This document shows, one piece after another, positions 16,243 through 25,749 of a stretch of DNA of 43,313 bases. The notes beneath the pieces were generated by a model that was not told the origin of the DNA, did not search any database, and saw only the letters and a program-made list of their open reading frames with translations. The number at the start of each line of letters is the position of its first letter. The first letter of the stretch is position 1. The translations under genes were made by a program, and so were the position numbers. This DNA comes from Candidatus Cryosericum septentrionale (GTDB lineage: Bacteria; Caldisericota; Caldisericia; Cryosericales; Cryosericaceae): NCBI RefSeq assembly GCF_003570995.1, contig NZ_QXIY01000026.1, positions 1 to 43,313 on the forward strand, read 5' to 3'.

Positions 16243-17948
16243 GGTTTTAACCTCAGATACTGTATCAGTTGCAGTGCAATCTTCTTGAAGGTCGGCCCTG
16301 CCACAAGAAATGATGTGCGCGCTCCTTTTCGAGTCTCATGGATGCTGAGGAACACGACGACCCTGGGATCGTTCGCAGTCAGGATTCCAGCGAAGCTGAA
16401 TACGTACGATCCATCATTCAGATAGCCTCCTCCGGGAGCGGCGATCTGAGCAGTGCCAGTCTTTCCGGCAACTTCGTAGCCGGGGATATACGCACTAAAA
16501 ACGCCGACATCTTTCTGCACGACTCCATGGAGGCCCTCGAGAACGGCCTTAGCCGTCTCAGGCTTGAACAGCTGACCGACGACCCCAGGCGTATCTGTGC
16601 GCTGACTCGCCCCTGAAGCGTCGACGATGTGATCGACCACGTAGGGTCGCTGCATGAGGCCTCCGTTGGCTATCGTGGCATAGAAGTTCGCCATCTGGAT
16701 CGCCGTCACCGCCACACCCTGGCCAAATCCCATGGTAGGAAGTGTTGTCTTTGACCAGAGAGACGTCGGAAGGAGGATGCCAGCCTCCTCTCCAGGCAGA
16801 TCGATGCCCGTCGGTTTGCCAAAACCGTACCGGCTCAGGCAGTCGTAGAAGCGCGTAGCTCCTATCTTCATGCTCAACTGGCAAAACGCCACGTTGGAGG
16901 AGTGCTGCAGCATTGCGTAAAGGTTCATGGTCCCGTATGGATAGAGATCGTGAATGACCGTGTCGAAAACTTTGAGACTACCTCCGCTGTAGAACGTGCT
17001 CTGCAGCGTAATCGTACCCGTCTCAAGACCAGCAACCGATGTCGCTGCCTTGAACACAGAACCAGGCTCGTAGTTGGCACTGATTGCCTTCTCCGAGAGA
17101 GAGTTCATCGAAGCATCCTGCCAGTGTTCGGGATCAACGCTTGGCACATCGACCATCGCAAGGACTGCATCGGTCTTTGGATCCAGGATCGTGCATGTAG
17201 CCCGCTTGCCATCGTATGTCTTGAGGGTGTCCATGAGAGCCTGCTGCGCGAAATACTGGATGTTCGAGTCGATCGTCAGCACGATGTTCTTGCCCGGTAT
17301 AGGTTCGAGAACGTCCTCTGTGACGGCGGGCTCACCGGGGTTCGACCCGGAGACCCTGTAGGTATGCCGCCCATCCCTACCTCCAAGTTCCTTGTCGTAT
17401 TGGAATTCAATTCCCGACAGACCCTGGTTGTCCGAGCCCGTGATGCCGACCACCGAAGACACGAGAGCTCCCAGCGGATAGACCCGGCGATAGCCTTTGT
17501 CCAGCACGATTCCTGGTACATCGAGTCGGCTCAGTGCGTCGTATTCCACAACGCCTACCTGCTTCTTCAGGTAAATGAAGCTTGCTGAAGCGCTGCGTAT
17601 CTGCTTCTCCAGCTGTGTCACGGATGCCTTGAGAACGGGAGCAATGCTGGCTGCAGTCAAGTGAGGGTCTTTGACTTCCTTCATGTACAGGCCCAGGGAC
17701 CACGTCGCCACATCCTGCGCCAGTACGCGCCCTGTCGAATCCTGGATCATTCCCCGCTTTGCTTTGATAGGAATGGAGTCGGTCTCAAGCTGCTGGTTGG
17801 CCATGTTCACGAGCGTAGTGCGGGCCAGTACTTGCAGATAGACGAACCGTGCCTCAATTCCTAGCACTGCAACCAGGAACACTATGAAAACGACGACGAG
17901 ACGTCGTCTGAACAGGTCATTAAAAGACGCAACGCCTCTCTTCATCAA
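16239..17948 (-). CDS. ftsI: Septal penicillin-binding protein FtsI (class B transpeptidase)
   Basis: 569-residue membrane-anchored D,D-transpeptidase that cross-links septal peptidoglycan. Residues 15-35 are the single membrane helix. The PBP dimer domain begins with the RG motif in KAKRGMIQDSTGRVLA, and GIEFQYDKELGGRDG precedes the catalytic domain. The active-site triad is complete: SVFK (S297, K300), SSN at 350-352, and KTG at 496-498. There is no C-terminal PASTA domain, so it resembles the shorter FtsI/PBP2b forms. It lies 30 nt after ftsL and overlaps murE by 4 nt, fitting the FtsL-FtsI pairing. Confidence 0.95.
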   Translation of the reverse strand: MMKRGVASFNDLFRRRLVVVFIVFLVAVLGIEARFVYLQVLARTTLVNMANQQLETDSIPIKAKRGMIQDSTGRVLAQDVATWSLGLYMKEVKDPHLTAASIAPVLKASVTQLEKQIRSASASFIYLKKQVGVVEYDALSRLDVPGIVLDKGYRRVYPLGALVSSVVGITGSDNQGLSGIEFQYDKELGGRDGRHTYRVSGSNPGEPAVTEDVLEPIPGKNIVLTIDSNIQYFAQQALMDTLKTYDGKRATCTILDPKTDAVLAMVDVPSVDPEHWQDASMNSLSEKAISANYEPGSVFKAATSVAGLETGTITLQSTFYSGGSLKVFDTVIHDLYPYGTMNLYAMLQHSSNVAFCQLSMKIGATRFYDCLSRYGFGKPTGIDLPGEEAGILLPTSLWSKTTLPTMGFGQGVAVTAIQMANFYATIANGGLMQRPYVVDHIVDASGASQRTDTPGVVGQLFKPETAKAVLEGLHGVVQKDVGVFSAYIPGYEVAGKTGTAQIAAPGGGYLNDGSYVFSFAGILTANDPRVVVFLSIHETRKGARTSFLVAGPTFKKIALQLIQYLRLKP

Positions 17949-17978
17949 TTCCGTATGGTCTTGACGCAGGTATTCCCG

Positions 17979-18323
17979 CTAATGAAGACTGTCTAGTGTG
18001 CCAATCACCGCCGTGTTGTTGGCTGCCATACCCATAGCGCCCGCGGCAGCTCGCACCCGATCGGGTGACATGAGCTTTGTGTCGCGCTCGAGCAGCGATT
18101 CCTGCTGCTGAAGCTGTGCCTGAATAGCCGTTCTGTTCAACTCGACCTGACGCTCCAAGAAAAGAGTTGTGCTGTACACATAGCCATAGGCGCACAGCAG
18201 ACCCACGATCGTCACACCCAGAACAATGTACCGACGTGCAGCGATTCTTGCTGCGGCCGAGACGCGAACTGTCGCCGCAGGGCGGCGGACTGTTGTGTAG
18301 TTACCTCTGACTGCAATACTCAT
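17979..18323 (-). CDS. ftsL: FtsL-like cell division protein
   Basis: 114-residue bitopic protein. The N-terminal half is basic and cytoplasmic, with one membrane helix at about residues 33-52 (YIVLGVTIVGLLCAYGYVY). An extracytoplasmic coiled coil follows (LERQVELNRTAIQAQLQQQE), and the ending LMSPDRVRAAAGAMGM matches the FtsL/DivIC pattern in which a short helix follows the coiled coil. FtsL bridges FtsQ/DivIB and FtsW/FtsI. FtsL sequences are poorly conserved, so the call rests on topology and on the location between rsmH and ftsI. AAAGGG precedes the ATG at a normal distance. Confidence 0.85.
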   Translation of the reverse strand: MSIAVRGNYTTVRRPAATVRVSAAARIAARRYIVLGVTIVGLLCAYGYVYSTTLFLERQVELNRTAIQAQLQQQESLLERDTKLMSPDRVRAAAGAMGMAANNTAVIGTLDSLH

Positions 18324-18325
18324 AA

Positions 18326-19228
18326 CTATACCCTTTCCAGCACGCGCAATTTGGCACTGCGAGAGCGTCTGTTCGTCGCAACTTCTGAGTCCATAGGCCG
18401 AATGACCTTCTTGTTGACTAGACGAAATCCTGGCTCCCCCGAGACCGGATTCTCGCAGAGAGCCAGGTAGCTTCTCTTCACAATTCTATCTTCGAGCGAA
18501 TGGTAACTGATGACCAGGAGTCTTCCATTCAGATTCAAGAGCGATGCTGCGGACTTGAGACCATTGTCGAGAGCATTGAGCTCATCGTTGACATATATGC
18601 GCAGAGCTTGAAAAGACTTGGTAGCAGGATGTATGCGGGCGTGCCTGGTAGGGAAGACAGCGGCTACTGTCTCCGCCAATTCACTCGTCGTCTCGATCGG
18701 CGCTCGTTGCCGACGGCGCACGATCGCGCGAGCGACCTGACGCGACCTCCCCTCCTCGCCGTACTTCCACAAGATGTCGGCGATGTCTTCCTCTGGAAAC
18801 GAGTTCACGATATTCCTTGCAGTGACCTTGAGATCATCGTCCAGTCGCATGTCCAGTGGTTGGTCGTGGCTGAACGAAAACCCCCTGCCTGTGCCCGTGA
18901 GTTGCTCTGAAGAAAAACCCAGATCCATCAGGATTCCGTCGAATCGTGTGTCCGGATAATCCTTCAACAACCGCGTCATGTCCCGAAAGTTCCCGCGGAT
19001 GATAACCTTGCGGGCGGCAGTATCTTTCAGCCGCTCGCGGGCAATGGCAAGAACCGCTGCATCGACGTCCATCATGAAAAGCGTCCCTTCGCTAGAAAGT
19101 TGGCGCCCAACCTCATATGCGTGTCCGCCTTCCCCTGTCGTGCAATCAAGATAGGTTCCGTGTGGTCGAATCTGCAAGTATGTCGTGACCTCGTCCAAGA
19201 GGACCGGGGTATGTGCAAACTCACTCAT
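18326..19228 (-). CDS. rsmH: 16S rRNA m4C1402 methyltransferase RsmH (MraW)
   Basis: 300-residue SAM-dependent enzyme that N4-methylates C1402 of 16S rRNA in the decoding centre. The N-terminus HTPVLLDEVTTYL and SAM-binding motif YLDCTTGEGGHAYEV are classic MraW, as are DGILMDLGFSSEQL, FSFSHDQPLDMRLD, ATKSFQALRIYVNDEL and VISYHSLEDRIVKR. The C-terminus NRRSRSAKLRVLER is also standard. The ATG overlaps the mraZ stop as ATGA, so the first two genes of the dcw transcript are translationally coupled. Confidence 0.98.
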   Translation of the reverse strand: MSEFAHTPVLLDEVTTYLQIRPHGTYLDCTTGEGGHAYEVGRQLSSEGTLFMMDVDAAVLAIARERLKDTAARKVIIRGNFRDMTRLLKDYPDTRFDGILMDLGFSSEQLTGTGRGFSFSHDQPLDMRLDDDLKVTARNIVNSFPEEDIADILWKYGEEGRSRQVARAIVRRRQRAPIETTSELAETVAAVFPTRHARIHPATKSFQALRIYVNDELNALDNGLKSAASLLNLNGRLLVISYHSLEDRIVKRSYLALCENPVSGEPGFRLVNKKVIRPMDSEVATNRRSRSAKLRVLERV

Positions 19229-19668
19229 CTGGCCTGCAAAGCTCCAATATTTTGTTCGAAAACCTTCTCCGCTTTAGACCGGTAGGTATCCCAGATATGA
19301 ACGTCCCAGATCTCCAGGTGCGTCAAGGCACCGGCAAATACGACCTCTTTGTCAAGTGAAGCATACTCACGCAGGTGCTGAGGTATCGAAATACGACCAA
19401 TTTTGTCGAGTTCAACCGTTGCAGCTCCGCTGAAAAGAATGCGGACGAAGGCCCGATTGTCGGATGAGACAGGGATGAGGTCACCATAGAACCGCTCAAT
19501 GATAGAGGTCCACACTCTGTCATCAAACAGGTAAAGGCATCGATCCATGCCCTTGGTGAGAACGTAGGGAGAGCCGGTGTCGCACCGGTAGTGGGCAGGG
19601 AACATTGTTCGCCCCTTGTCGTCCACGGAGTAGCGGTATTCGCCGATGAAACACTTCTCCTTGTTCAT
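19225..19668 (-). CDS. mraZ: Transcriptional regulator MraZ
   Basis: 147-residue DNA-binding protein made of two SpoVT-AbrB half-domains: IGEYRYSVDDKGRTMFPAHY near the start and SGAATVELDKIGRISIPQHL in the middle, each with the expected D.KGR or DK.GRI turn. MraZ oligomerises into a ring and represses the dcw promoter. I start it at the ATG at 19668, although the frame stays open upstream into mnmA: the family starts at this residue, and the promoter and operator fall between. No ribosome-binding site precedes the ATG, and the -10 element ends 6 nt before it, so the mRNA is probably leaderless. Confidence 0.95.
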   Translation of the reverse strand: MNKEKCFIGEYRYSVDDKGRTMFPAHYRCDTGSPYVLTKGMDRCLYLFDDRVWTSIIERFYGDLIPVSSDNRAFVRILFSGAATVELDKIGRISIPQHLREYASLDKEVVFAGALTHLEIWDVHIWDTYRSKAEKVFEQNIGALQAR

Positions 19669-19674
19669 GGCGTA

Positions 19675-19704
19675 AGTATACCACAATTTCCCACTTTTTA
19701 CCAC
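19675..19704 (-). promoter_or_regulatory. mraZ/dcw promoter with MraZ operator repeats
   Basis: On the minus strand three GTGG repeats start exactly 10 bp apart (19704, 19694, 19684), the middle one being GTGGGAAATT. This is the architecture of MraZ boxes, TGGG-type repeats with helical spacing. The last repeat runs into an extended -10 element, TGGTATACT (TATACT at 19675-19680), so bound MraZ would cover the promoter. No good -35 is seen at 16-18 bp, which fits an extended -10 promoter. Confidence 0.8.
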
Positions 19705-19733
19705 AATTCGTGCAGGAACGCCAAGAACAAGTT

Positions 19734-20768
19734 CTAGACTATCGTTCCGCCTCCAACTATACACCGACTGTCGTAGAAGACAACCGCTTGTCCCGGAGTG
19801 ACTGCAAACAACGAATCGGCCAGATGAATGGAGACCTTATCCTCAGAAACCCTATCGATATAGCCTTTGACTGGCTTTGACCTGTATCGTGCCACGACGT
19901 CTGCGCTGAAGTGCAGTGACTTGCCGGTGGGAAGGTGCTGCCATTTCAGATCGATGGCTTCAAACGCATCTCTCATGCACGCACTCCGCTGCCCGACGAC
20001 CAGCTGGTTCGTGGCGTTCCGCTTCTCTACAACGTAGAGCCGTGATGCGGAACTGATGCCGAGGCCCGACCGCTGGCCGACCGTATATGACGCCAGCCCC
20101 TGGTGCTTCCCGATGACGGTTCCATCCGTCAGGACAATATCTCCGGGCACACATGGCAAGCGACGACGGACCTCTTCGCCGATCAGACCTTCTACAAAAC
20201 ACAAATCCTGACTCTCGCGACTTGCCAAGAGATCAGGACTGAACCATCGCGAGGCCAGTGCCACTACGTCGCTCTTGACGCGCCCTGCGAGAGGGAAGAG
20301 GGCCCTCCGACGCTGCTCTGCCGAAAGTCGGTACAGGAAATACGATTGGTCCTTTGCCTCGTCCATGCCGCGGCAGATCTGGTCCCCATCCTCGCTGTGG
20401 ACAATTCCCGCGTAGTGACCACTCGCGACAAAGTCGCCATGCAGCTCATCGGCTACATCAAGCAGCCCCTGCCACTTCACGTGTTCGTTGCAGAACACAC
20501 AAGGATTTGGGGTGGCCCCTCCGGCTACCGCCTGCCAGAACGGCTGGACGACCTGGCAGTCGAAGGTGTCTTTCACATCGACATTGTGCCAGGCAATTCC
20601 AAGGTACTCGCACTGGGCCTTCGCCCGTCGCGTGGAGCCGATGTCACAGCAGGCACTGTGCTGAGAGAAGTGCAGGGTGACCCCGATGACATGTTCACCA
20701 AGCTCTTTCAGGAGCAATGCAGAGACAGCAGAGTCTACCCCTCCGCTCATTCCGACCACGACGCTCAT
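19734..20768 (-). CDS. mnmA: tRNA-specific 2-thiouridylase MnmA
   Basis: 344-residue cytosolic enzyme that thiolates U34 of tRNAs for Lys, Glu and Gln. The PP-loop SGGVDS is at residues 8-13. The catalytic cysteine pair appears as C93 in VFCNEHVKW and C190 in SQDLCFVEG. DQSYFLYRL, the stretch around GLASYTVGQRSGLGI and the C-terminal beta-barrel region are typical. It is the last gene of a holB-ricT-mnmA group and ends 65 nt before mraZ. No clear ribosome-binding site precedes its ATG. Confidence 0.97.
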   Translation of the reverse strand: MSVVVGMSGGVDSAVSALLLKELGEHVIGVTLHFSQHSACCDIGSTRRAKAQCEYLGIAWHNVDVKDTFDCQVVQPFWQAVAGGATPNPCVFCNEHVKWQGLLDVADELHGDFVASGHYAGIVHSEDGDQICRGMDEAKDQSYFLYRLSAEQRRRALFPLAGRVKSDVVALASRWFSPDLLASRESQDLCFVEGLIGEEVRRRLPCVPGDIVLTDGTVIGKHQGLASYTVGQRSGLGISSASRLYVVEKRNATNQLVVGQRSACMRDAFEAIDLKWQHLPTGKSLHFSADVVARYRSKPVKGYIDRVSEDKVSIHLADSLFAVTPGQAVVFYDSRCIVGGGTIV

Positions 20769-20864
20769 GAACAGAATCCAACCACTAGATAGGCTCCTGG
20801 AATCGCAACAGCAACGGGCATCCTGGTTGCATTGCGGAATCCTCTGACATTCGAGCCATGTCCA

Positions 20865-21602
20865 CTATTGGGTGGCTCCTTCCTTGGGTTTCTTCTTGAC
20901 GTCAAGTCCTGACGCATCGGTGTACTCATAGGTCTCGTATCTGAGGCAGCACATCAGCTTGCCACAGACGCCCGTTATCTTGTTGGGGTTCAAGCTCAGG
21001 TTCTGCACCCGGGCGCACTTGAGACTGACCGGCTTGATCTCCTTGAGGAAACAGTTGCAGCATAGCTCTCGCCCACACATGCCGACCGTGGCAAAGAAAC
21101 GGGTTTCATCGCGGGAGCCGATTTGCCACATCTGCACCTTGGCCTTCAGCGACCGGGATAGAGTGGACACAAGGGCCCGGAAGTCGACACGGGTCTCGGC
21201 GGTAAAATAGAACACATACTGTTTGCCCGAAAACGAAAGCTCACAGTTCACGAGGTGGATTGGAAGTCTGGTCGCCCGCACCTGCTCCTTGCACAGAATC
21301 ACCGCTGCGTCTTGTTTTCGCTGATTCTCCTCAAGGCGCTCGACGTCAGTCGGAGCAAGTTTGCGGACGTACTTGAGGCTGCCCACAGCCCGCTTCTTGC
21401 CTGATGTATCGTGCCTTGGATAGCCGATGATGACGTACATCAACTCCTTGTCACTGCCAATTGCAAGAACCTCGTCACCAGGGAGCAAGGCGGCACTATC
21501 GCTGACTTCGACCATGTACGTCTGGTACGACTTGGCTGAGCGAGCGCTCAGATAACGTGGCGAGGAGCAACTCGCCGACAACATATACGTGGGATCATTC
21601 AT
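20865..21602 (-). CDS. ricT: PSP1 domain protein, RicT/YaaT-like
   Basis: 245-residue PSP1-domain protein. In Bacillus subtilis the homologue RicT (YaaT) is part of the RicA-RicF-RicT complex that stimulates mRNA maturation by RNase Y and affects sporulation and competence. The conserved core is visible: FYFTAETRVDFRALVSTLSR, the QIGSRDETRFF stretch, and the cysteine cluster CGRELCCNCFL with CGKLMCCLRYE, which binds iron-sulphur clusters in the characterised complex. It follows holB with an 8-nt overlap; holB-ricT adjacency is also seen in Firmicutes. Co-transcription with mnmA is likely. Confidence 0.92.
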   Translation of the reverse strand: MNDPTYMLSASCSSPRYLSARSAKSYQTYMVEVSDSAALLPGDEVLAIGSDKELMYVIIGYPRHDTSGKKRAVGSLKYVRKLAPTDVERLEENQRKQDAAVILCKEQVRATRLPIHLVNCELSFSGKQYVFYFTAETRVDFRALVSTLSRSLKAKVQMWQIGSRDETRFFATVGMCGRELCCNCFLKEIKPVSLKCARVQNLSLNPNKITGVCGKLMCCLRYETYEYTDASGLDVKKKPKEGATQ

Positions 21603-22521
21603 GAGTGGTCATTCTCCTCAGTTCCAGCAGGACGTTTGTCAGGACAAGTTCAGGGTTCACGTTCTGTTCTATGTGCTTCAGGCGCTCCCCCAGATGGTCC
21701 AGAAAGAGCCCAACCCTGGATTCGTCCAGCACGAAGTTCACACGTGCCAGTTCAGGTTCGGTAGAGAGTGATATTCCTGCGAGAGGGGAAACCTTTCCCC
21801 TCGCCCGCAGAACACTGTTCATGAAAAGCGCGATCGTCTGCAAACCCGCCGTCGCGTTGTCTCGGAGGCTATTCTGACTGCTCATCCTGAGGAGGCGGCC
21901 GACGGTCTCGGAGAGGCTCACGTTCGCCTTCGCAAATTCCAGCAAGACTTCGAGACAGGCGTCCTCGCCAGTTGCAGAGGTCGCGTCCTGAAGATCCGCG
22001 GCCTCCTGAGTACTCCGCTCAACCTTCATGATCTGGACCCGCGATCGAATCGTGGGCAAAACGCGCCTGCTGTTCTGAGAGAGCAGAAGAAAAACATTGC
22101 CCGAAACCGGTTCTTCGATGGTCTTGAGAACCCGGTCAGCCGCAACATCTGTGAAAAAGTCCACTCCGCGGAAAACGCTCAGCTTGAGGCAGCCCGACGC
22201 GGTCTTGACCGACGCATACGAGATGAACTGGTCGACGGTATCTATCCTGAGGATGGCTGAGTCTCCAAAAATCCTGATGTTCGCCGAACCCCCTGCGTCC
22301 ACCTGTCGGCACGACGGGCACGTGTCACAGAATTCTCCCGGGCCATGGTCGCCCCGGCAGTTGCCCGCCTTGGCAAGAGCTGCCGCCAACGCAAGCTTGG
22401 CGCCCTCGTCTCTTCCCACGAGAAGATATGCATGTGCTAGCCTGTTGGAAACAAGAGCGGCCTCGAGACATCGAGTAGCCGGACAGTCGCCGACTGCGTC
22501 ACTCATCCGTTTCGCTGACAC
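21595..22521 (-). CDS. holB: DNA polymerase III delta-prime subunit (HolB)
   Basis: 308-residue clamp-loader subunit of the AAA+ family. HAYLLVGRDEGAKLALAAAL occupies the Walker A position but lacks the GxxGxGK pattern, so ATP binding is doubtful, as in the delta-prime subunits that act as rigid stators. A zinc-module-like cysteine set follows (C near 54, then CDTCPSC). The sensor-like stretch KTIEEPVSGNVFLLLSQNSR with LPTIRSRVQ is characteristic. The start is a GTG at 22521 with GGGAG about 9 nt upstream; an in-frame ATG lies five codons later. Confidence 0.85.
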   Translation of the reverse strand: MSAKRMSDAVGDCPATRCLEAALVSNRLAHAYLLVGRDEGAKLALAAALAKAGNCRGDHGPGEFCDTCPSCRQVDAGGSANIRIFGDSAILRIDTVDQFISYASVKTASGCLKLSVFRGVDFFTDVAADRVLKTIEEPVSGNVFLLLSQNSRRVLPTIRSRVQIMKVERSTQEAADLQDATSATGEDACLEVLLEFAKANVSLSETVGRLLRMSSQNSLRDNATAGLQTIALFMNSVLRARGKVSPLAGISLSTEPELARVNFVLDESRVGLFLDHLGERLKHIEQNVNPELVLTNVLLELRRMTTHE

Positions 22522-22608
22522 CGACTATGTCTCCCACATCGTTAATTCCGGCTCTGTCACGCTCGTCTCCGCCAGCCTGTCCACGTCTGCTCAGGACTGT
22601 CGACGTCA

Positions 22609-22637
22609 AGTATACACGCCACTCCCCGCCTGTGCAA
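22609..22637 (-). promoter_or_regulatory. Promoter of holB-ricT-mnmA
   Basis: TTGCAC (22632-22637) and TATACT (22609-22614) are separated by 17 bp on the minus strand, a good match to the primary-sigma consensus. Transcription would start near 22602, giving a leader of about 80 nt before holB. It lies just downstream of the dnaJ terminator, so this group is a separate unit. Confidence 0.7.
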
Positions 22638-22664
22638 TGAGCGAATTCCGTGTCGACAACGAAG

Positions 22665-22692
22665 AAACGGCCGGGACTCTGTCGGCCCGTTT
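22665..22692 (-). terminator. Intrinsic terminator after dnaJ
   Basis: On the minus strand AAACGG(G)CCG pairs with CGGCCGTTT, with one bulged G and a loop of about 8 nt, followed by the T-rich CTTCGTTG. It lies 20 nt after the dnaJ stop and ends the grpE-dnaK-dnaJ transcript. Confidence 0.7.
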
Positions 22693-22711
22693 TGCATACG
22701 ATTCAACGTGA

Positions 22712-23803
22712 CTACTTCTCGATATCGGCAAGCTGCTTATACAGCTTCCGTTGCTCAGCCGTGAGAGTCTTGGGGACACCTATCTCGATACGAACGATGT
22801 AGTCCCCCCGACGTCGTTCTCCGACCGCCTGAGCTCCTTTGCCACGAATTCGTACCTCGGCACCATACTGGCTTCCGGCCGGTATTGTCACGGTCTCCGT
22901 TCCGCCTTCCACGAGAGGCACCGCGATGGTCGTCCCGAGCACTGCCTTAGCAGGCGACACCCGGACCGTGTGATACAGGGAACTTCCTTGTCGTTCAAAC
23001 CGGGAATCATGCTGGACGGTTATGAAGAGGTACAGGTCGCCGGACTGACCGCCATGCTTGCCGGCATCTCCTTGTCCTGCGATACGTACTTTCATGCCAC
23101 TGTCGACACCTGCAGGAATCGTCACCTCTATGGTCTTGTCGGCTTTCGTAACACCAGAACCCTTGCAGGCTGGGCATGGTGACTCTATGACCCTGCCTTC
23201 GCCGCGGCACGTGGGGCAGACCCCCGCAGTGACGACGCGCCCGAAAATGGTGTCTTGAACCTGACGGACCTCGCCCGCGCCGTTGCAGGTGGGGCACACC
23301 TTAGGAGACGTGCCTGAGGCTGCTCCAGTGCCGTGGCAGGTCGCACACGTATCGTACCGTCTGACTTGGATTTCTTTCTTGACACCGAAGACAGCCTGTT
23401 CCAGCGTAAGAGTCATGCTGACGCTGAGGTCCCGTCCGTGTGGGCTCTCCTCGGTCTGCTGACGACCAAACCCCCCCATGAAACTGCCAAAGAGGTCTCC
23501 GATGTCAAAACCCCCGAATGTCTCGCCGGAACCGCCGCCCTGAGGAGCCCAAGCCTGACCCGCACCAGGGAAACCAGTGGGGCCAGCCTTGCCATAGGCA
23601 TCATACTGCTGTCGCTTCGCAGGATCGCTCAGCGTATCATACGCCTCATTGACGTCTGACATCTGCCTGGGTGCTTGGGAATCATCCTTGTGGAGATCGG
23701 GATGGTATTTTTTAACCAGTTCACGATAGGCCTTCTTGATGTCATCCTGGGAGGCCCCCCTGGGCACTCCCATGACATCATAGTAGTCTCGATCAGTTGC
23801 CAC
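22712..23803 (-). CDS. dnaJ: Chaperone DnaJ (Hsp40)
   Basis: 363-residue type I J-protein that delivers clients to DnaK and stimulates its ATPase. The J domain (about residues 5-70) has the catalytic HPD at 34-36. A glycine-rich linker ([17 protein letters not shown]) leads to four zinc repeats ([32 protein letters not shown]), then the C-terminal substrate-binding domains. I choose the GTG at 23803, which has GGAGG 5 nt upstream and places the start at [12 protein letters not shown] as in other DnaJ proteins; the frame is open 12 nt further. Third gene of the CIRCE-controlled operon. Confidence 0.97.
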   Translation of the reverse strand: MATDRDYYDVMGVPRGASQDDIKKAYRELVKKYHPDLHKDDSQAPRQMSDVNEAYDTLSDPAKRQQYDAYGKAGPTGFPGAGQAWAPQGGGSGETFGGFDIGDLFGSFMGGFGRQQTEESPHGRDLSVSMTLTLEQAVFGVKKEIQVRRYDTCATCHGTGAASGTSPKVCPTCNGAGEVRQVQDTIFGRVVTAGVCPTCRGEGRVIESPCPACKGSGVTKADKTIEVTIPAGVDSGMKVRIAGQGDAGKHGGQSGDLYLFITVQHDSRFERQGSSLYHTVRVSPAKAVLGTTIAVPLVEGGTETVTIPAGSQYGAEVRIRGKGAQAVGERRRGDYIVRIEIGVPKTLTAEQRKLYKQLADIEK

Positions 23804-23848
23804 ATCGACCTCCACTCAGGAATTGGCGCTTGACTTGAATTGCCGTTC

Positions 23849-25702
23849 TTATTGCTTCGGAGTCCCTTGACCCTCGACGGTTTGTCCGTCCTGCGGGGGC
23901 TGCTGAGCCTCAGATTGATTCTCCTGAGCAGCTGCCGGCCCCTGCTGGCCAGCCTGATGCTGCAAGTCCTCGGTAACCTTGGAGAACGCAGTGTTCACTT
24001 CGTCGATCTTCGCTTCGATGTCCGAGGTCTTGTTGTCACGTACCAAGTCCTCAAGTTCAGTGAGTTTCTTCTCTGCCTCTGCCTTGACGTCGGGAGAGAT
24101 CCTGGCCGCGTTCTCTGTCAGCGTCTTGCGTCCGCTGAACACAACCTGATCCGCGCGGTTCTTGAGCTCGACTTCTTCCTTGACTCGCTTGTCCTGGTCG
24201 GCGAACTGCTCCGCCTCGCGCTTCATCCGCTCAATCTCGTCATCCTTCAGTTTTGTCGCATTCTCAATGGTAATGTGCTGTTCCTTGCCAGTCGCCTTGT
24301 CCTTGGCAGTGACGTGCACGATACCATTTGCATCGATGTCATAGCTGACCTCAATCTGTGGTTCGCCACGGCGCGCGGGAGCAATTCCGTCGAGGATGAA
24401 GCGTCCCAGCGACATGTTGTCTTTTGCCATCGGCCGCTCGCCCTGCAAGACGTGGATCTCCACCTGTGTCTGACTGTCACTCGCCGTGGTAAAGATCTGG
24501 GTCTTGGAGATAGGCACGGCGGTATTGCGCTTGATCATCTCCGTAACGACGCCGCCGAGCGTTTCGATGCCGAGCGTGAGGGGGGTCACATCGACCAGGA
24601 CCATGCCACTTTTGACTTCGCCGCCCATGATGCCACCCTGGATCGCAGCACCCATGGCAACGCACTCCATGGGATCGACGCCGCGCTCGGGGGTCTTGCC
24701 AAAGTAACTCTCCACAAACTTCTGAACAATCGGCATCCTGGTCGGGCCACCGACAAGGATGATGTTGTCGATCTGCTGCGGGGTGAGACCGGCATCGGCA
24801 ACAGCACGGTTGACCGGCTCGCGGCACCTGTCGATAATGGGCTGGACCAGAGACTCGAGCTTGGCACGGGTAATCGGCATGACCAGGTGCTTTGGGCCAC
24901 TCGCGTCTGCAGTGATAAAGGGCAGGTTGATGGTCGTCTCGAAGGTCGTCGAGAGTTCGACCTTGGCCTTTTCCACTCCTTCACGAAGCCGCTGCATGGC
25001 CATTTTGTCGACACGGAGATCGATACCGTTCTGACTGTGGAAGTCATCGGCGACGTAGTTGAGAAGCGCATTGTCCATGTCGGTTCCGCCCAGCTGCGTG
25101 TCACCCGACGTCGACTTCACAGTGAAAACGTTTCCTCCGAACTCCATGATAGTCACGTCCAGCGTTCCGCCGCCGAAATCGAACACAAGGATCTTGTGCT
25201 CTCCTTCCGTCTTGTCCAGTCCGAATGCGAACGCCGCCGCCGTGGGCTCGTTGATCAGGCGGACAACCTCGAGCCCGGCGATTTCGCCTGCATCCTTAGT
25301 CGCCTGCCGCTGAGCGTCGTTGAAGTATGCGGGTACGGTAATGACCGCCTTGGATACCTTCTGCCCAAGGAAAGCTTCGGCGTCATTCTTGATCTTGCGA
25401 AGGATGAACCCGCTGATCTGCTGCGGCGTATAGGTCTTGCCGAAGATGCTGACCGTGTAGTCGGTCCCCATCTTTCGCTTGATGGCCTGAATCGTCGTCT
25501 CGGGGTTCAGAGCTGCCTGGCGGCGCGCCGGCTCTCCAACGAGCACCTGTCCATCTTTGGTAAACGCGACGTAGGACGGGACAGCCTTTCCTCCAATGCT
25601 GACGCCTTCCGCCGCCGGCACGATTGTTGGCTTGCCGCCGACCATGACAGCTGCTGCAGAATTCGAAGTTCCAAGATCTATACCAATAATCTTCTCTTCC
25701 AT
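23849..25702 (-). CDS. dnaK: Chaperone DnaK (Hsp70)
   Basis: 617-residue Hsp70 that cycles ATP to fold and refold proteins. The N-terminal ATPase motifs are [15 protein letters not shown] (the usual phosphate-1 TTNS is TSNS here), [14 protein letters not shown] and [13 protein letters not shown]. The interdomain linker and substrate domain follow ([14 protein letters not shown]). The C-terminal tail is Gln-rich ([13 protein letters not shown]) and ends GTPKQ. The ATG at 25702 is chosen, with AGGAGG 10 nt upstream; an in-frame TTG three codons earlier would touch the ribosome-binding site. It follows grpE with a 47-nt gap. Confidence 0.98.
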   Translation of the reverse strand: MEEKIIGIDLGTSNSAAAVMVGGKPTIVPAAEGVSIGGKAVPSYVAFTKDGQVLVGEPARRQAALNPETTIQAIKRKMGTDYTVSIFGKTYTPQQISGFILRKIKNDAEAFLGQKVSKAVITVPAYFNDAQRQATKDAGEIAGLEVVRLINEPTAAAFAFGLDKTEGEHKILVFDFGGGTLDVTIMEFGGNVFTVKSTSGDTQLGGTDMDNALLNYVADDFHSQNGIDLRVDKMAMQRLREGVEKAKVELSTTFETTINLPFITADASGPKHLVMPITRAKLESLVQPIIDRCREPVNRAVADAGLTPQQIDNIILVGGPTRMPIVQKFVESYFGKTPERGVDPMECVAMGAAIQGGIMGGEVKSGMVLVDVTPLTLGIETLGGVVTEMIKRNTAVPISKTQIFTTASDSQTQVEIHVLQGERPMAKDNMSLGRFILDGIAPARRGEPQIEVSYDIDANGIVHVTAKDKATGKEQHITIENATKLKDDEIERMKREAEQFADQDKRVKEEVELKNRADQVVFSGRKTLTENAARISPDVKAEAEKKLTELEDLVRDNKTSDIEAKIDEVNTAFSKVTEDLQHQAGQQGPAAAQENQSEAQQPPQDGQTVEGQGTPKQ

Positions 25703-25749
25703 ATTCGACAAACCTCCTTACTTAGTTAGAATACTTCCCAACAACCTGA

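Noticed and set aside
19669-19764. Longer MraZ starting inside mnmA
   Set aside because: The extra 32 residues are not part of the family, overlap mnmA, and would be encoded upstream of the promoter.
23840-25729. A 629-codon open frame on the plus strand opposite dnaK
   Set aside because: It mirrors dnaK almost end to end, has no ribosome-binding site and no recognisable domain. Long antisense frames are a known by-product of codon bias in conserved genes.
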